From Microbacterium sp. oral taxon 186 str. F0373 (GTDB lineage: Bacteria > Actinomycetota > Actinomycetes > Actinomycetales > Microbacteriaceae): DNA of 64,000 nucleotides. The notes under the pieces were generated by a model, which saw only the letters and a list, made by a program, of their open reading frames with translations, ran no database searches and had not been told where the DNA came from. A program made the position numbers and the translations under genes. Shown piece by piece: positions 23,550 to 31,957 of the stretch; the stretch's first letter is position 1; each line of letters starts with the position of its first letter. The DNA lies in the NCBI RefSeq assembly GCF_000411455.1, contig NZ_KE150457.1, positions 1,142,023-1,206,022 of the forward strand. The letters are read 5' to 3'.

Positions 23550-24058
23550 CGCGTGACCGCCTCGTCGGAAACGATCGCCTCCTCGGCATCCGCCTCAGCC
23601 GTCTGCTCCGACTCCGCCGTGCGCGCGGCTCTCGGCATCCACGACACCGCGAGGATGCCTCCGATCGCCGACAGCACGAACCCGATCAGGAACCCGCCGA
23701 GGTTCACCCCCACGATCGAGTAGACGCTGGTGGCCAGCGCGATCACTCCGTACAGGATGCGGTGCGCCGGGGTCGCGATGACGAGGGCGCCCAGCACGAT
23801 GAGCAGCAGCGGGATCACGACCGCCTGCAGACCCTCGATGCCGAGGTGGATGTGCAGGCGCCCGAAGTCGAGCTGGCTCGAGCCGAACATCGCGAGGCCG
23901 CCGACGATGAGCAGGATGCCGCCGACGAGCGGCCGATCCTTCCGCCAGGCGCGCGCCGGTCGATCGGCCGTGGGCGTCGGCTCTGTCCGGTCCTCGGGCT
24001 CGGATGCAGACTCGGCAGTGGGCTCAGCTGTGCGCGCGGCCCGGCGTGTCAGAAGCAT
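23546..24058 (-). CDS. DUF6114 membrane protein
   Basis: 170-aa protein with an acidic Thr/Glu-rich N-terminus (residues 5-35), then four hydrophobic helices (GGILLIVGGLAMFGSS, VVIPLLLIVLGALVIA, ILYGVIALATSVYSIV, GFLIGFVLSAIGGILAV) and an acidic tail. This is the DUF6114 family, seen beside DUF6230 in streptomycetes. The start overlaps the DUF6230 gene by 10 bp, showing tight coupling. It is probably a membrane partner of the two secreted proteins. Confidence 0.75.
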   Translation of the reverse strand: MLLTRRAARTAEPTAESASEPEDRTEPTPTADRPARAWRKDRPLVGGILLIVGGLAMFGSSQLDFGRLHIHLGIEGLQAVVIPLLLIVLGALVIATPAHRILYGVIALATSVYSIVGVNLGGFLIGFVLSAIGGILAVSWMPRAARTAESEQTAEADAEEAIVSDEAVTR

Positions 24059-24645
24059 CCGCTCGATCCGTCCGTCAGCTTCAGCGACATCCCGGTGAGC
24101 GTGAAGACCGAGGCCTGCGTGCTCCACGAGATCTGCTGGAGGTTGTTGATCGTGACGCTGTCGGCATCCTGAGCGAAGTCGCCCGCCGAGCCCTTCGCCG
24201 CCGTGTTCACGGTCGAGGCGTCGACGCCGATGCGGATGTTGGAGAACGACGAATCGCCCTTGAGGTCGGTCATGCCGATCTGCAGGTCGCTCGCGGTGGC
24301 CGGGTTGCCGCCGCCGCCCGCCGTGATGAGCACGCCCACCTTGCCCAGCGGGGTGTCGGAGATCACCGACTGGCAGAGGTCGTAGAGCTGCGCCGACGCG
24401 ATGTTGGCGATCGCGACGTTGTGCGAGCCGCCCGCGGTGTCTTGCGTCACGCCCGCGTACTGCGAGAAGCCGGTGCCTTCGAGCTTGGACGCGCTGATCT
24501 GGAACTGGCTGCCGGAGACCGCGAACGAGACCGGAACGGCGCCCTGTGCGACGCCTCCGAGGAGGAACGTCGAGGCGAGGACGACGGGGATGGTGGCGAG
24601 GGTGATGCGTCCCGCGCGGGAGCGAGTCGGGTTCGAGAGTCTCAT
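24049..24645 (-). CDS. DUF6230 secreted protein
   Basis: 198-aa exported protein. The signal peptide covers roughly residues 1-36 (RITLATIPVVLASTFLLGG). The mature part is beta-rich and polar, with SFAVSGSQFQISASKLEGTG near its start, SAQLYDLCQSV in the middle and a Cys near the C-terminus (SSGCF) that may pair with it. ATG at 24645 is chosen because it follows a perfect GGAGGATCG ribosome site. It is the first gene of the three-gene operon. The function of the family is not established. Confidence 0.75.
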   Translation of the reverse strand: MRLSNPTRSRAGRITLATIPVVLASTFLLGGVAQGAVPVSFAVSGSQFQISASKLEGTGFSQYAGVTQDTAGGSHNVAIANIASAQLYDLCQSVISDTPLGKVGVLITAGGGGNPATASDLQIGMTDLKGDSSFSNIRIGVDASTVNTAAKGSAGDFAQDADSVTINNLQQISWSTQASVFTLTGMSLKLTDGSSGCF

Positions 24646-24711
24646 CGATCCTCCGGATGCCGGGGCGCCGGCTCCGCTGCCGACGCGTTCGATCATCGAC
24701 TGTGCGCCTCA

Positions 24712-24728
24712 ATTGACAATCAGTCAAT
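24712..24728. promoter_or_regulatory. TetR-type operator between the DUF6230 operon and its TetR gene
   Basis: ATTGACAATCAGTCAAT is a 17-bp inverted repeat (arms ATTGAC/GTCAAT, 5-nt centre). On the minus strand it contains TTGACT, which has CACAGT 17 nt downstream and so is likely the -35 element of the DUF6230 operon. A bound repressor would occlude that -35. Confidence 0.65.
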
Positions 24729-24794
24729 AAGGATGCCGTCACTGTGAGAGAAATCTCACGAAAACTGCCCGTGGGACCGTGCCCACCTCGTCGG

Positions 24795-24800
24795 TAGGGT
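24795..24800 (+). promoter_or_regulatory. -10 box of a leaderless promoter for the TetR gene
   Basis: TAGGGT ends 7 nt before the ATG at 24808, with no ribosome-binding site between. Confidence 0.45.
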
Positions 24801-24807
24801 CGAGGAC

Positions 24808-25398
24808 ATGTCCACGGAGCAGCGGCGGCGCCTGTCGCGGGAGGATCGGCGCGCCCAGCTGATCGCCTCGGGGGTCGCGTTCCTCGCGTCGCAGCCGCTG
24901 GACGAGCTGACCATCGAGGCGCTCGCCGAACGGGAGGACGTCTCGCGCGCACTCGTCTTCCACTACTTCGGCACGCGCCAGGGCCTGCACACCGCGGTGG
25001 TCACGACCGCCCGCGACGCGCTGATCGCGGCATCCGCCCCCCGCGCGGAGCTGCCGCCGCGCGCCCGCCTCGACGACACGATCGAGCGGATCGTCGCGTT
25101 CGTTCGCGCCCACCGCGGAACCTTCTACTCGCTGGTGCGGGGCGTCGCCAGCGGCGACCCCGTCGTCCGCGAACTCGTCGATGAGGCCCGCGACGAGAAC
25201 GCGCATCGCATCGTCGAGGTCTTCCACGAGCTGGGTCACGCCGACTCGCCCCTGCTGTCGGTGGCCGCGCGCGCCTGGGTCGCGTTCGCGGAGGACGTGC
25301 TCATCGAGCTCGGGCTCGAGTCCGACCGGCCCGCCGGCGAGATCGTCGCCTTCCTGTCGCGTTCGGCGCTGGCGATCGCGGCATCCGTCGACCACTGA
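24808..25398 (+). CDS. TetR-family transcriptional regulator
   Basis: 196-aa regulator. The N-terminal HTH is within REDRRAQLIASGVAFLASQPLDELTIEALAEREDVSRALVFHYFGTRQGL (residues about 9-58; key turn EREDVSRALVFHYF). The C-terminal ligand domain is helical with many Arg and no recognised ligand motif. It is divergent from the DUF6230-DUF6114 operon, and a 17-bp dyad between them is its likely operator. Confidence 0.88.
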   Translation: MSTEQRRRLSREDRRAQLIASGVAFLASQPLDELTIEALAEREDVSRALVFHYFGTRQGLHTAVVTTARDALIAASAPRAELPPRARLDDTIERIVAFVRAHRGTFYSLVRGVASGDPVVRELVDEARDENAHRIVEVFHELGHADSPLLSVAARAWVAFAEDVLIELGLESDRPAGEIVAFLSRSALAIAASVDH

Positions 25399-25426
25399 GC
25401 GCGCCGCGCTCGCCCGCCGCGGACAG

Positions 25427-25432
25427 TAGGCT
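25427..25432 (+). promoter_or_regulatory. -10 box of a leaderless promoter for dcd
   Basis: TAGGCT ends exactly 6 nt before the GTG at 25439. Confidence 0.55.
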
Positions 25433-25438
25433 GGCCGC

Positions 25439-26044
25439 GTGCTGCTCAGTGACCGCGATATCCGCACCGAGATCTCCTCCGGCCGCGTCGGACTCGACCC
25501 GTGGGATGCCGCGATGGTGCAGCCCTCGAGTGTGGACGTGCGTCTGGATCGCTACTTCCGGCTGTTCGACAACCACAAGTACCCCTTCATCGATCCCGCC
25601 GAAGACCAGCCCGACCTCACCCACCTCATCGAGGTGCGCCCCGACGAGGCGTTCATCCTGCACCCGGGCGAGTTCGTCCTCGGCTCGACGTTCGAACAGG
25701 TGACGCTCCCCGACGACATCGCCGCACGCCTGGAGGGCAAGTCGTCGCTCGGACGCCTCGGCCTGCTGACCCACTCGACCGCGGGCTTCATCGACCCCGG
25801 ATTCTCCGGTCACGTCACCCTCGAACTCTCGAACGTCGCCACGCTGCCGATCAAGCTGTGGCCCGGCATGAAGATCGGTCAGCTGTGCTTCTTCCGGCTG
25901 TCCTCTGCGGCGGAGAACCCCTACGGCACCGGCCCCTACCTCAACCGCTATCACGGGCAGCGGGGCCCGACGGCGTCGCGCTCGTTCCAGAACTTCCACC
26001 GCACCGACGTCGGCGCGACGGACGCGGGCGCTCGCGGGGCCTGA
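25439..26044 (+). CDS. dcd: dCTP deaminase
   Basis: 201-aa enzyme of pyrimidine nucleotide synthesis, converting dCTP to dUTP; actinobacterial members are often bifunctional and release dUMP directly. Motifs seen are [16 protein letters not shown], the catalytic region [32 protein letters not shown] (with the key Glu in HVTLELSN) and [10 protein letters not shown]-terminal Gly/Arg stretch ([10 protein letters not shown]) would close over the nucleotide. It starts with GTG and is leaderless. Confidence 0.95.
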   Translation: MLLSDRDIRTEISSGRVGLDPWDAAMVQPSSVDVRLDRYFRLFDNHKYPFIDPAEDQPDLTHLIEVRPDEAFILHPGEFVLGSTFEQVTLPDDIAARLEGKSSLGRLGLLTHSTAGFIDPGFSGHVTLELSNVATLPIKLWPGMKIGQLCFFRLSSAAENPYGTGPYLNRYHGQRGPTASRSFQNFHRTDVGATDAGARGA

Positions 26045-26122
26045 GCGCGCGCCGACCGCCGCCGCAGCTTTATCAGAGTTGCCCGGAAGGGGCCAGGACT
26101 CGGCCGTCGCCGCGTGCGTGGC

Positions 26123-26128
26123 TACCCT
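26123..26128 (+). promoter_or_regulatory. -10 box of a leaderless promoter for the BCCT gene
   Basis: TACCCT ends exactly 6 nt before the ATG at 26135. Confidence 0.5.
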
Positions 26129-26134
26129 GAAACG

Positions 26135-27787
26135 ATGACCGAGACTGCCCCGGCCGCCGATCCGCTCGCCCCCCGTCCGCTCGCGCGCTGGGTGTTCTGG
26201 CCCGCCGCCGTCATCATCGTCGCCGTTGCCGCATTCGCGGTGATCTTCCCCTCGGCCGCAGAGACCGCGTTCGCGACCATCCAGGGCGCGATCATCCGAA
26301 CCTTCAGCTGGTACTACGTCCTGATCGCGGCGTTCTTCGTCGCGTTCGCGCTCGTCCTGGGCTTCAGCCGCTTCGGCGAGATCAAGCTGGGCAAAGACGA
26401 CGACGAGCCGGAGTTCTCCCTCGGTGCCTGGTTCTCGCTGCTGTTCGCGGCGGGCATGGGCATCGGGCTCGTGTTCTACGGCGTCAGCGAGCCGCTCAGC
26501 CACTACGTCACACCGCGCCCGGGCGTCACCGGCACCGATGCGCAGCTGGCGCAGAGCGCGCTCATCCAGACCTACCTGCACTGGGGTGTGCAGGCGTGGG
26601 CGATCTACGTCGTGATCGGCGTCGCCCTCGCCTACGCGATCCACCGTCGGCGCCGGCCGATCTCCATCCGCTGGGCGCTGGAGCCGCTCCTCGGTCATCG
26701 CGTACGCGGGGCGTGGGGAAACGCGATCGACACCCTGGCCCTCGTCGGCACCGTCTTCGGCGTCGCCACCTCGCTCGGGCTGGGCGTCATGCAGATCGGC
26801 GCGGGCCTGTCCAGCGCCGGCCTGGGCACTCCCGACACGACGATGCAGATCGTCATCATCGGCGTCATCACGATCTTCGTGCTGCTGTCCGTGCTGTCGG
26901 GCGTCGGCAAGGGCATGAAGTGGCTGTCGAGCTTCAACCTGCTGCTGGCAGCAGCGCTGCTCGTGTTCATCCTCATCGCGGGGCACACCGAGTACCTCCT
27001 GCGGGAGTGGGTGCAGTCGATCGGCGCCTACCTGCAGAACTTCGTCGGCCTGAGCTTCACGGTCAGCGCCTTCCAGGGCGAGGCCGGCGAGCAGTGGCAG
27101 GCCTCGTGGACGTCGTTCTACTGGGGCTGGTGGATCTCGTGGGCGCCGTTCGTCGGCATCTTCATCGCCCGGGTGAGCAAGGGGCGCACGGTCCGTGAGT
27201 TCGTCTTGGGCGTGCTGATCGTGCCCACGCTCGTCGGCATCCTCTGGTTCGCCGTCCTCGGAGGCTCGGCGCTGTACCAGGAACTGACGGTGCCGGGATC
27301 GATGCGCGCACCCGACGGGACGGTCGATCTGCAGGGCGCGCTCTTCCAGCTGTTCGCCCACCTGCCGGCCGGACCGGTGCTGACGGTGGGCGCCATCCTG
27401 CTCATCGGCATCTTCTTCGTCACCTCGGCGGACTCGGGTGCGCTCGTGATGGGGATGCTGGCCACCGGCGGCGACGTCGAGCCGAAGCGGTGGGTGCGCG
27501 TGTTCTTCACGCTCGCGACTGCGGTGCTGGCGGTCGCCCTGCTGCTGGCCGGAGGCCTGTCGGCGCTGCAGACGGCGGCGGTCACGATCGCCTTGCCGTT
27601 CAGTGTCGTCATGCTCCTCATCTGCTGGTCGACGGTGATCGCCTTCCGGCGGGAGCGACGGGTCTACGACCGTGCCCAGCGGGCCCAGCTCGTCGACTAC
27701 GTCGGCGAGCACTACGGGCTCGACGTCGAACGCGGCAACGAGCAGGGCGTGCGGATGCCGGGATGGTGGCGACGCACGCCACGCTGA
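26135..27787 (+). CDS. BCCT-family betaine/carnitine/choline transporter
   Basis: 550-aa secondary transporter with twelve predicted helices. The family glycine-rich stretch GMGIGLVFYGVSEPL near residues 102-116 and the aromatic segment FYWGWWISWAPFVGIFIARVSKGRTVREF near residues 328-356 are clear. It would import a quaternary amine such as glycine betaine with Na+ or H+, mainly as osmoprotectant. ATG at 26135 is chosen because it follows a -10 box at the leaderless distance. The regulatory C-terminus is short. Confidence 0.93.
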   Translation: MTETAPAADPLAPRPLARWVFWPAAVIIVAVAAFAVIFPSAAETAFATIQGAIIRTFSWYYVLIAAFFVAFALVLGFSRFGEIKLGKDDDEPEFSLGAWFSLLFAAGMGIGLVFYGVSEPLSHYVTPRPGVTGTDAQLAQSALIQTYLHWGVQAWAIYVVIGVALAYAIHRRRRPISIRWALEPLLGHRVRGAWGNAIDTLALVGTVFGVATSLGLGVMQIGAGLSSAGLGTPDTTMQIVIIGVITIFVLLSVLSGVGKGMKWLSSFNLLLAAALLVFILIAGHTEYLLREWVQSIGAYLQNFVGLSFTVSAFQGEAGEQWQASWTSFYWGWWISWAPFVGIFIARVSKGRTVREFVLGVLIVPTLVGILWFAVLGGSALYQELTVPGSMRAPDGTVDLQGALFQLFAHLPAGPVLTVGAILLIGIFFVTSADSGALVMGMLATGGDVEPKRWVRVFFTLATAVLAVALLLAGGLSALQTAAVTIALPFSVVMLLICWSTVIAFRRERRVYDRAQRAQLVDYVGEHYGLDVERGNEQGVRMPGWWRRTPR

Positions 27788-28174
27788 GCCTGCCGGCGCA
27801 CGCGATCACGCGCGGGACGCTCACGCGCTCGCGGCGGTGCGTCCCTCGGTGAATCCGGCCGCGAAGCCGCGCTCGTAGGCGCCCTCGGCGTCACGGTGGC
27901 GGGGTGAGCGGTCGCGGCATCCGTCGCCGTCGCGTTCGGCATCGATGTGGACGCCGCGCCCGAAACCGTGTCCGCCGGGTCCGAAGCCGTGCCGGTGCGG
28001 ACCGAAGCGGCGGACGCGGGGGCCGAACCCTCCACGGTGGCGTGGGTGGTGGCCCTCATCGGGGTCGCCCTCCGCGCCGAGGGCCTGCGCGCGATCGTGC
28101 CAGAGGGCGCGGCGGAGCTCGCCCGGCTGCTCACGAAGCTCGCGGCGGCCTGGCCGCGCGGCTGAGGTCGCAGC
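27788..28174. other. Unassigned stretch with overlapping open frames
   Basis: There is no confident gene here. On the minus strand a frame with natural codon use runs without a stop from directly after the LON gene's TGA to TGA at 27821-27823; it would encode a Gly/His-rich segment (RRFGPHRHGFGPGGHGFGRG) and end DAEGAYERGFAAGFTEGR, but it contains no ATG, GTG or TTG. On the plus strand a mirror frame from GTG 27947 to 28165 (72 aa, one hydrophobic helix AWVVALIGVAL) has slightly better third-position GC but no ribosome site. Confidence 0.3.
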
Positions 28175-28771
28175 TCACTCCTCGGGCCAGATCTCGTCGA
28201 CCTCGAGGGTCAGGTCGATGATCTGCTGAAGCAGGCCGCCCATCGTCGTCGCGCGCAGCAGGCGTTGCTGGTCGTACTCCACGAGCGGCGCGATCGCGGC
28301 GATCTGCCAGGCGGCGGCGACGGGGTCGGACGACAGCTCGATGTGCGCTCCCCAGGGGGCGTCGGGAAACCGGCCGAGCACGCGACGCACGATGGCCTCG
28401 GCTTCCGTGCGCAACGGCGTCAGCGCATCGTTCCACGGCAGCGGCTCCTGCAGCGTGACCTCCGCCCGCGGATAGGGGTCGTCGTCCAGCCAGCGGTCCA
28501 CGGTGAAGCGGTCGGTGCCGACAGCGACCACCTGCAGGGCGTCCGCCCCGGCGGCGACATCGACCAGACGGGCGAGCGTGCCGATGCCGGAGCGCTGGTC
28601 GCCGCCGCCGGTCTCGTGCCCGCGGTCGATGAGCACGACCCCGAACTGCGGATCGTCGCTGTCGAGCAGCTCGCCCATCAGACGCAGGTAGCGCGGCTCG
28701 AAGACGCGCAGCGGCAGAGGCGTGTGGGGGAAGAGCACCGATCCGAGAGGAAACATCGGCATGACGGTCAT
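28175..28771 (-). CDS. LON substrate-binding domain protein
   Basis: 198-aa stand-alone LON N-terminal domain (PF02190) without the protease's ATPase or peptidase parts. Typical motifs are MFPLGSVLFPHTPLPLRVFEPRYLRLM near the start, FGVVLIDRGHE and IGTLARLVDVAAGADALQVVAVGTDRF. It probably binds unfolded or specific proteins; no precise function is known. ATG at 28771 or 28762 are both possible. It is divergent from the DUF427 gene. Confidence 0.85.
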   Translation of the reverse strand: MTVMPMFPLGSVLFPHTPLPLRVFEPRYLRLMGELLDSDDPQFGVVLIDRGHETGGGDQRSGIGTLARLVDVAAGADALQVVAVGTDRFTVDRWLDDDPYPRAEVTLQEPLPWNDALTPLRTEAEAIVRRVLGRFPDAPWGAHIELSSDPVAAAWQIAAIAPLVEYDQQRLLRATTMGGLLQQIIDLTLEVDEIWPEE

Positions 28772-28795
28772 GCGCCCAGTCAACACCGACGGACG

Positions 28796-28801
28796 TACAG
28801 T
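28796..28801 (+). promoter_or_regulatory. -10 box of a leaderless promoter for the DUF427 gene
   Basis: TACAGT ends exactly 6 nt before the GTG at 28808. Confidence 0.5.
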
Positions 28802-28807
28802 GGGCGC

Positions 28808-29317
28808 GTGCCTCGCCTTCCCGCCTCGATCCGCCCCGACGTTCCCGGCCCCGGACAGGAGTCGGTCTGGGACTATCCGCGTCCGCCGCGCGTCGAGCCG
28901 GTCCCTGTGCGTGTCGCCATCCGCCTCGGCGGCCAGCTCATCGCCGACACCCACGACGCCGTCCGCGTGCTCGAGACCAGCCATCCGCCCGTCTACTACC
29001 TGCCGATCTCCGACTTCGCCCCCGGCTCCCTCGTGGATGCCGAGGGCACCTCGTTCTGCGAGTTCAAGGGCGCCGCGCGCTATCTCGACGTCGTGGGCGG
29101 GGGCATCACGCGGGCGGGAGCCGCGTGGAACTATCCGCATCCCGCGCCGGGGTACGCAGTGCTGCGCGACCGTGTCGCCGTGTACGCCGCCGCGATGGAC
29201 GAGTGCACGGTCGACGGCGAGGTCGTCACGCCGCAGCCGGGAGGCTTCTACGGCGGCTGGATCACGGCGAACATCCTCGGGCCGTACAAAGGCATCCCGG
29301 GTTCGATGGGGTGGTGA
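28808..29317 (+). CDS. DUF427 domain protein
   Basis: 169-aa protein with one DUF427 domain (PF04248). The diagnostic pattern is present: ESVWDYPRPPRVEPV, then the strands VRVAIRLGGQLIADTHDAVRVLETSHPPVYYLP, FCEFKGAARYLDV and AAWNYPHPAPGY. The aromatic and Lys-rich core suggests a small-molecule-binding or enzymatic fold, but no activity is established. The GTG start is supported by the leaderless spacing to TACAGT. Confidence 0.87.
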   Translation: MPRLPASIRPDVPGPGQESVWDYPRPPRVEPVPVRVAIRLGGQLIADTHDAVRVLETSHPPVYYLPISDFAPGSLVDAEGTSFCEFKGAARYLDVVGGGITRAGAAWNYPHPAPGYAVLRDRVAVYAAAMDECTVDGEVVTPQPGGFYGGWITANILGPYKGIPGSMGW

Positions 29318-29331
29318 CGGCGTCGGGCGGC

Positions 29332-29337
29332 TACCGT
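29332..29337 (+). promoter_or_regulatory. -10 box of a leaderless promoter for the DEAD-box helicase
   Basis: TACCGT ends exactly 6 nt before the ATG at 29344. Confidence 0.5.
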
Positions 29338-29343
29338 GGGTCT

Positions 29344-31176
29344 ATGGCCTCTGACAGCTTGACCGATCCCCTCGAGGCCGCGCCCGCGCCCGACACCCAG
29401 ACCGACGCCGATTCCTCGGCATCCGCCCCGGCATCCACCGCTGCGCCGTCGACCCCCGGCTTCGCCGATCTCGGCCTCGACGCCGCGGTCCTCAAAGCGC
29501 TGAAGGACGTGGGCTACGAGACGCCGTCGGCGATCCAGGCCGCGACGATCCCGCCGCTGCTGGCCGGTCGCGACGTCCTCGGCACCGCGCAGACGGGAAC
29601 GGGCAAGACCGCGGCGTTCGCGCTGCCGATCCTGTCGCAGCTGGACCTCTCGCAGAAGACGCCGCAGGCGCTCGTGCTCGCGCCGACGCGCGAGCTCGCG
29701 CTGCAGGTGTGCGAGGCGTTCGAGTCGTACGCGGGTCACCTCCGCGGCGTCCACGTGCTGCCCGTCTACGGCGGCCAGGGCTACGGTCAGCAGCTGTCGG
29801 CGCTCCGCCGCGGTGTGCACATCGTCGTCGGTACCCCCGGCCGCATCATGGACCACCTCGACAAGGGCACGCTCGACCTCTCCGAGCTGCGCTTCCTCGT
29901 GCTCGACGAGGCCGACGAGATGCTCAAGATGGGCTTCGCCGAAGACGTCGAGACGATCCTCGCCGACACCCCCGCCGGCAAGCAGGTCGCGCTCTTCTCC
30001 GCGACCATGCCCGCCCAGATCCGCCGTCTCGCGGGCACGTATCTGAAGGATGCCGAGGAGATCAACGTCAAGGCGAAGACCTCGACGGCGACCAACATCA
30101 CGCAGCGCTACCTGATCGTGTCGTACCCGCAGAAGGTCGATGCGCTCACCCGCATCCTCGAAGTCGAGAACTTCGAGGGCATGATCGTGTTCACGCGCAC
30201 CAAGAACGAGACCGAGACCCTCGCCGAGAAGCTGCGCGCCCGCGGCTATGCGGCGGCCGCCATCAACGGCGACGTCGCGCAGGTGCAGCGCGAGCGCACC
30301 GTCAATCAGCTCAAGGACGGCAAGCTCGACATCCTCGTCGCCACCGACGTCGCCGCGCGCGGCCTCGACGTCGAGCGCATCAGCCACGTCGTCAACTTCG
30401 ACCTGCCGATCGACACGGAGTCGTACGTCCACCGCATCGGCCGCACGGGCCGCGCCGGCCGCTCGGGCGACGCGATCAGCTTCGTCACCCCGCGTGAGCG
30501 GCGCATGCTCGCCTCGATCGAGAAGGCGACGCGACAGCCGCTCACCGAGATGTCGCTGCCGAGCGCCGAGGACGTCAACGCGACGCGCCTCACCCGCTTC
30601 GACGACGCGATCACGGCGGCGCTCGCCGAGACCGAGCGCATCGACCGCTTTCGCGACATCATCAACCACTACGTCACCCACCACGACGTGCCCGAGGCGG
30701 ATGTCGCAGCGGCGCTCGCCGTCGTCGCGCAGGGCGAGACCCCGCTGCTGCTCGACGAGGACCAGCCCGCGCCGGCGCGGCGTGAACGGTTCGACCGTGA
30801 CGACCGCGGCGACCGTGATCGCGGCGACCGTGACGATCGTCCCCGCCGCGACGATCGGCGTCGCTCGGGCGGGCCTACCGCGACCTACCGCATCGAAGTG
30901 GGGCGTCGGCACAAGGTCGAGCCGCGTCAGATCGTCGGTGCACTCGCGAACGAGGGAGGCCTGCGCCGCGAGGACTTCGGCGCAATCCAGATCCGTCCCG
31001 ACTTCTCGCTCGTCGAACTGCCCGCCGACCTTCCACGCGACACCCTGAAGCGACTGGAGGACACTCGCATCAGCGGCCGTCTCATCGAGATCAAGCCCGA
31101 CCGCTTCCAGCGCTCCGCGAAGCGTCCGGACCGCGACGACCGCGACCGCGGCGAGCGTCGTCCGCGGAGGGACTGA
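29344..31176 (+). CDS. deaD: DEAD-box RNA helicase (DeaD/CsdA type)
   Basis: 610-aa ATP-dependent RNA helicase for ribosome assembly and RNA turnover. It has all core motifs: Q motif FADLGLDAAVLKAL and TPSAIQAATIP, AQTGTGKT, PTRELALQV, DEAD, SAT, and HRIGRTGRAGR. The C-terminal part has an Arg/Asp-rich linker (RDDRGDRDRGDRDDRPRRDD, about residues 480-515) and a DbpA/CsdA-like RNA-binding domain ending near GRLIEIKPDRF, then a basic tail. The first 35 residues are Ala/Ser/Pro-rich and disordered. Confidence 0.93.
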   Translation: MASDSLTDPLEAAPAPDTQTDADSSASAPASTAAPSTPGFADLGLDAAVLKALKDVGYETPSAIQAATIPPLLAGRDVLGTAQTGTGKTAAFALPILSQLDLSQKTPQALVLAPTRELALQVCEAFESYAGHLRGVHVLPVYGGQGYGQQLSALRRGVHIVVGTPGRIMDHLDKGTLDLSELRFLVLDEADEMLKMGFAEDVETILADTPAGKQVALFSATMPAQIRRLAGTYLKDAEEINVKAKTSTATNITQRYLIVSYPQKVDALTRILEVENFEGMIVFTRTKNETETLAEKLRARGYAAAAINGDVAQVQRERTVNQLKDGKLDILVATDVAARGLDVERISHVVNFDLPIDTESYVHRIGRTGRAGRSGDAISFVTPRERRMLASIEKATRQPLTEMSLPSAEDVNATRLTRFDDAITAALAETERIDRFRDIINHYVTHHDVPEADVAAALAVVAQGETPLLLDEDQPAPARRERFDRDDRGDRDRGDRDDRPRRDDRRRSGGPTATYRIEVGRRHKVEPRQIVGALANEGGLRREDFGAIQIRPDFSLVELPADLPRDTLKRLEDTRISGRLIEIKPDRFQRSAKRPDRDDRDRGERRPRRD

Positions 31177-31182
31177 CCGGTC

Positions 31183-31773
31183 GTGCCGAAGATCGTCGAT
31201 CACGATGCTCGGCGTGCCGAGATCGTGCAGGCGACCTGGCGCGTCATCGCCCGCAACGGCATCGAGGCCACGACGATGCGGGGACTCGCGGACGAGCTCG
31301 GTGTGGCCAATGGCGCGCTCGCGGTCTACTTCCCCAGCAAACGGGCGATCCTCGCGGCCGCGTTCCGCCACATCTTCGACGTCACCAGCCGGCGCTACGC
31401 CGACGAGCGCGCCCGAGGGCTGCGCGGGGCGGCGGCGTTGCGCGCCTTCCTCGAGCAGCTGTTCCCCCTCGATGAGGAGCGCCTGCTCGAGTCGCGCATC
31501 GTCATCCCCTTCCTCGAGTACGCCGCGCACGATCCCGACATGCGGGCGCTCTACCTGCAACTCATGAGCCAGTGGGAGAGCGAGTTCGCGGATCTTCTGG
31601 CGGAGATGTCGGATGCCGGGGAGATCTCGGTCCCGGGTGATCGCCGCGCCTACATCGATCATCTGCTCGCCACGACCAACGGCGTGCAGGCATCGGCGGT
31701 CCTGATGCCCGAGACCGCGACGCCTGACCGCCTCTCGGCGCTCATCGACTCCCTGCTGCTCGCGGCCCGCTGA
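31183..31773 (+). CDS. TetR-family regulator (BetI-like C-terminal domain)
   Basis: 196-aa regulator starting with GTG 6 bp after the helicase gene. The HTH is WRVIARNGIEATTMRGLADELGVANGALAVYFPSKRAI within residues 14-55. The C-terminal half has the BetI/TetR_C_6 features FLEQLFPLDEERLLESRIVIPFLEYA. It precedes an amidohydrolase/ABC/oxidase island on the same strand and is the best candidate for its regulator. Confidence 0.85.
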   Translation: MPKIVDHDARRAEIVQATWRVIARNGIEATTMRGLADELGVANGALAVYFPSKRAILAAAFRHIFDVTSRRYADERARGLRGAAALRAFLEQLFPLDEERLLESRIVIPFLEYAAHDPDMRALYLQLMSQWESEFADLLAEMSDAGEISVPGDRRAYIDHLLATTNGVQASAVLMPETATPDRLSALIDSLLLAAR

Positions 31774-31957
31774 GCCGCCACGGTCATCGTCACACGGCGG
31801 TCATCTGAGGCCGGCCGTGTGCCCATCGCGTTTCGGCATGTAACAGCCGTGCAAAATCTCGGCCCAGACCGCTTCTGCGCATTGCACTGACGACGCCGCG
31901 ATGTCATTTTGGCTCTACCGCTGTATAAGAAAAACCCGCAGCGGTCGAGGAGTGAGA
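31774..31957 (+). promoter_or_regulatory. Promoter region of the amine-catabolism island
   Basis: 184-bp gap, relatively AT-rich for this genome. TATAAG at 31924-31929 is a good -10 box 28 nt before the amidohydrolase ATG. GTGCAA (31849-31854) and TTGCAC (31882-31887) form widely spaced complementary arms that could be half-sites for a regulator. A GAGGAGTGAG segment provides the ribosome site. Confidence 0.45.

Noticed and set aside
25301..27712. Long minus-strand open frame opposite dcd and the BCCT gene
   Set aside because: Its predicted protein is Arg/Asp/His-rich with no recognisable domain, and it exactly mirrors two well-conserved genes. High GC keeps antisense frames open.
27947..28165. 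72-codon plus-strand frame with a GTG start
   Set aside because: No ribosome site, no -10 box at the leaderless distance and a competing minus-strand frame; kept only as part of an unassigned region.
28175..28177. Selenocysteine insertion at the TGA ending the LON gene
   Set aside because: No SECIS-like hairpin is evident after it and the preceding protein is full length for a LON domain.
29248..31662. Long minus-strand open frame opposite deaD
   Set aside because: Antisense to a clear DEAD-box helicase; composition is not protein-like.
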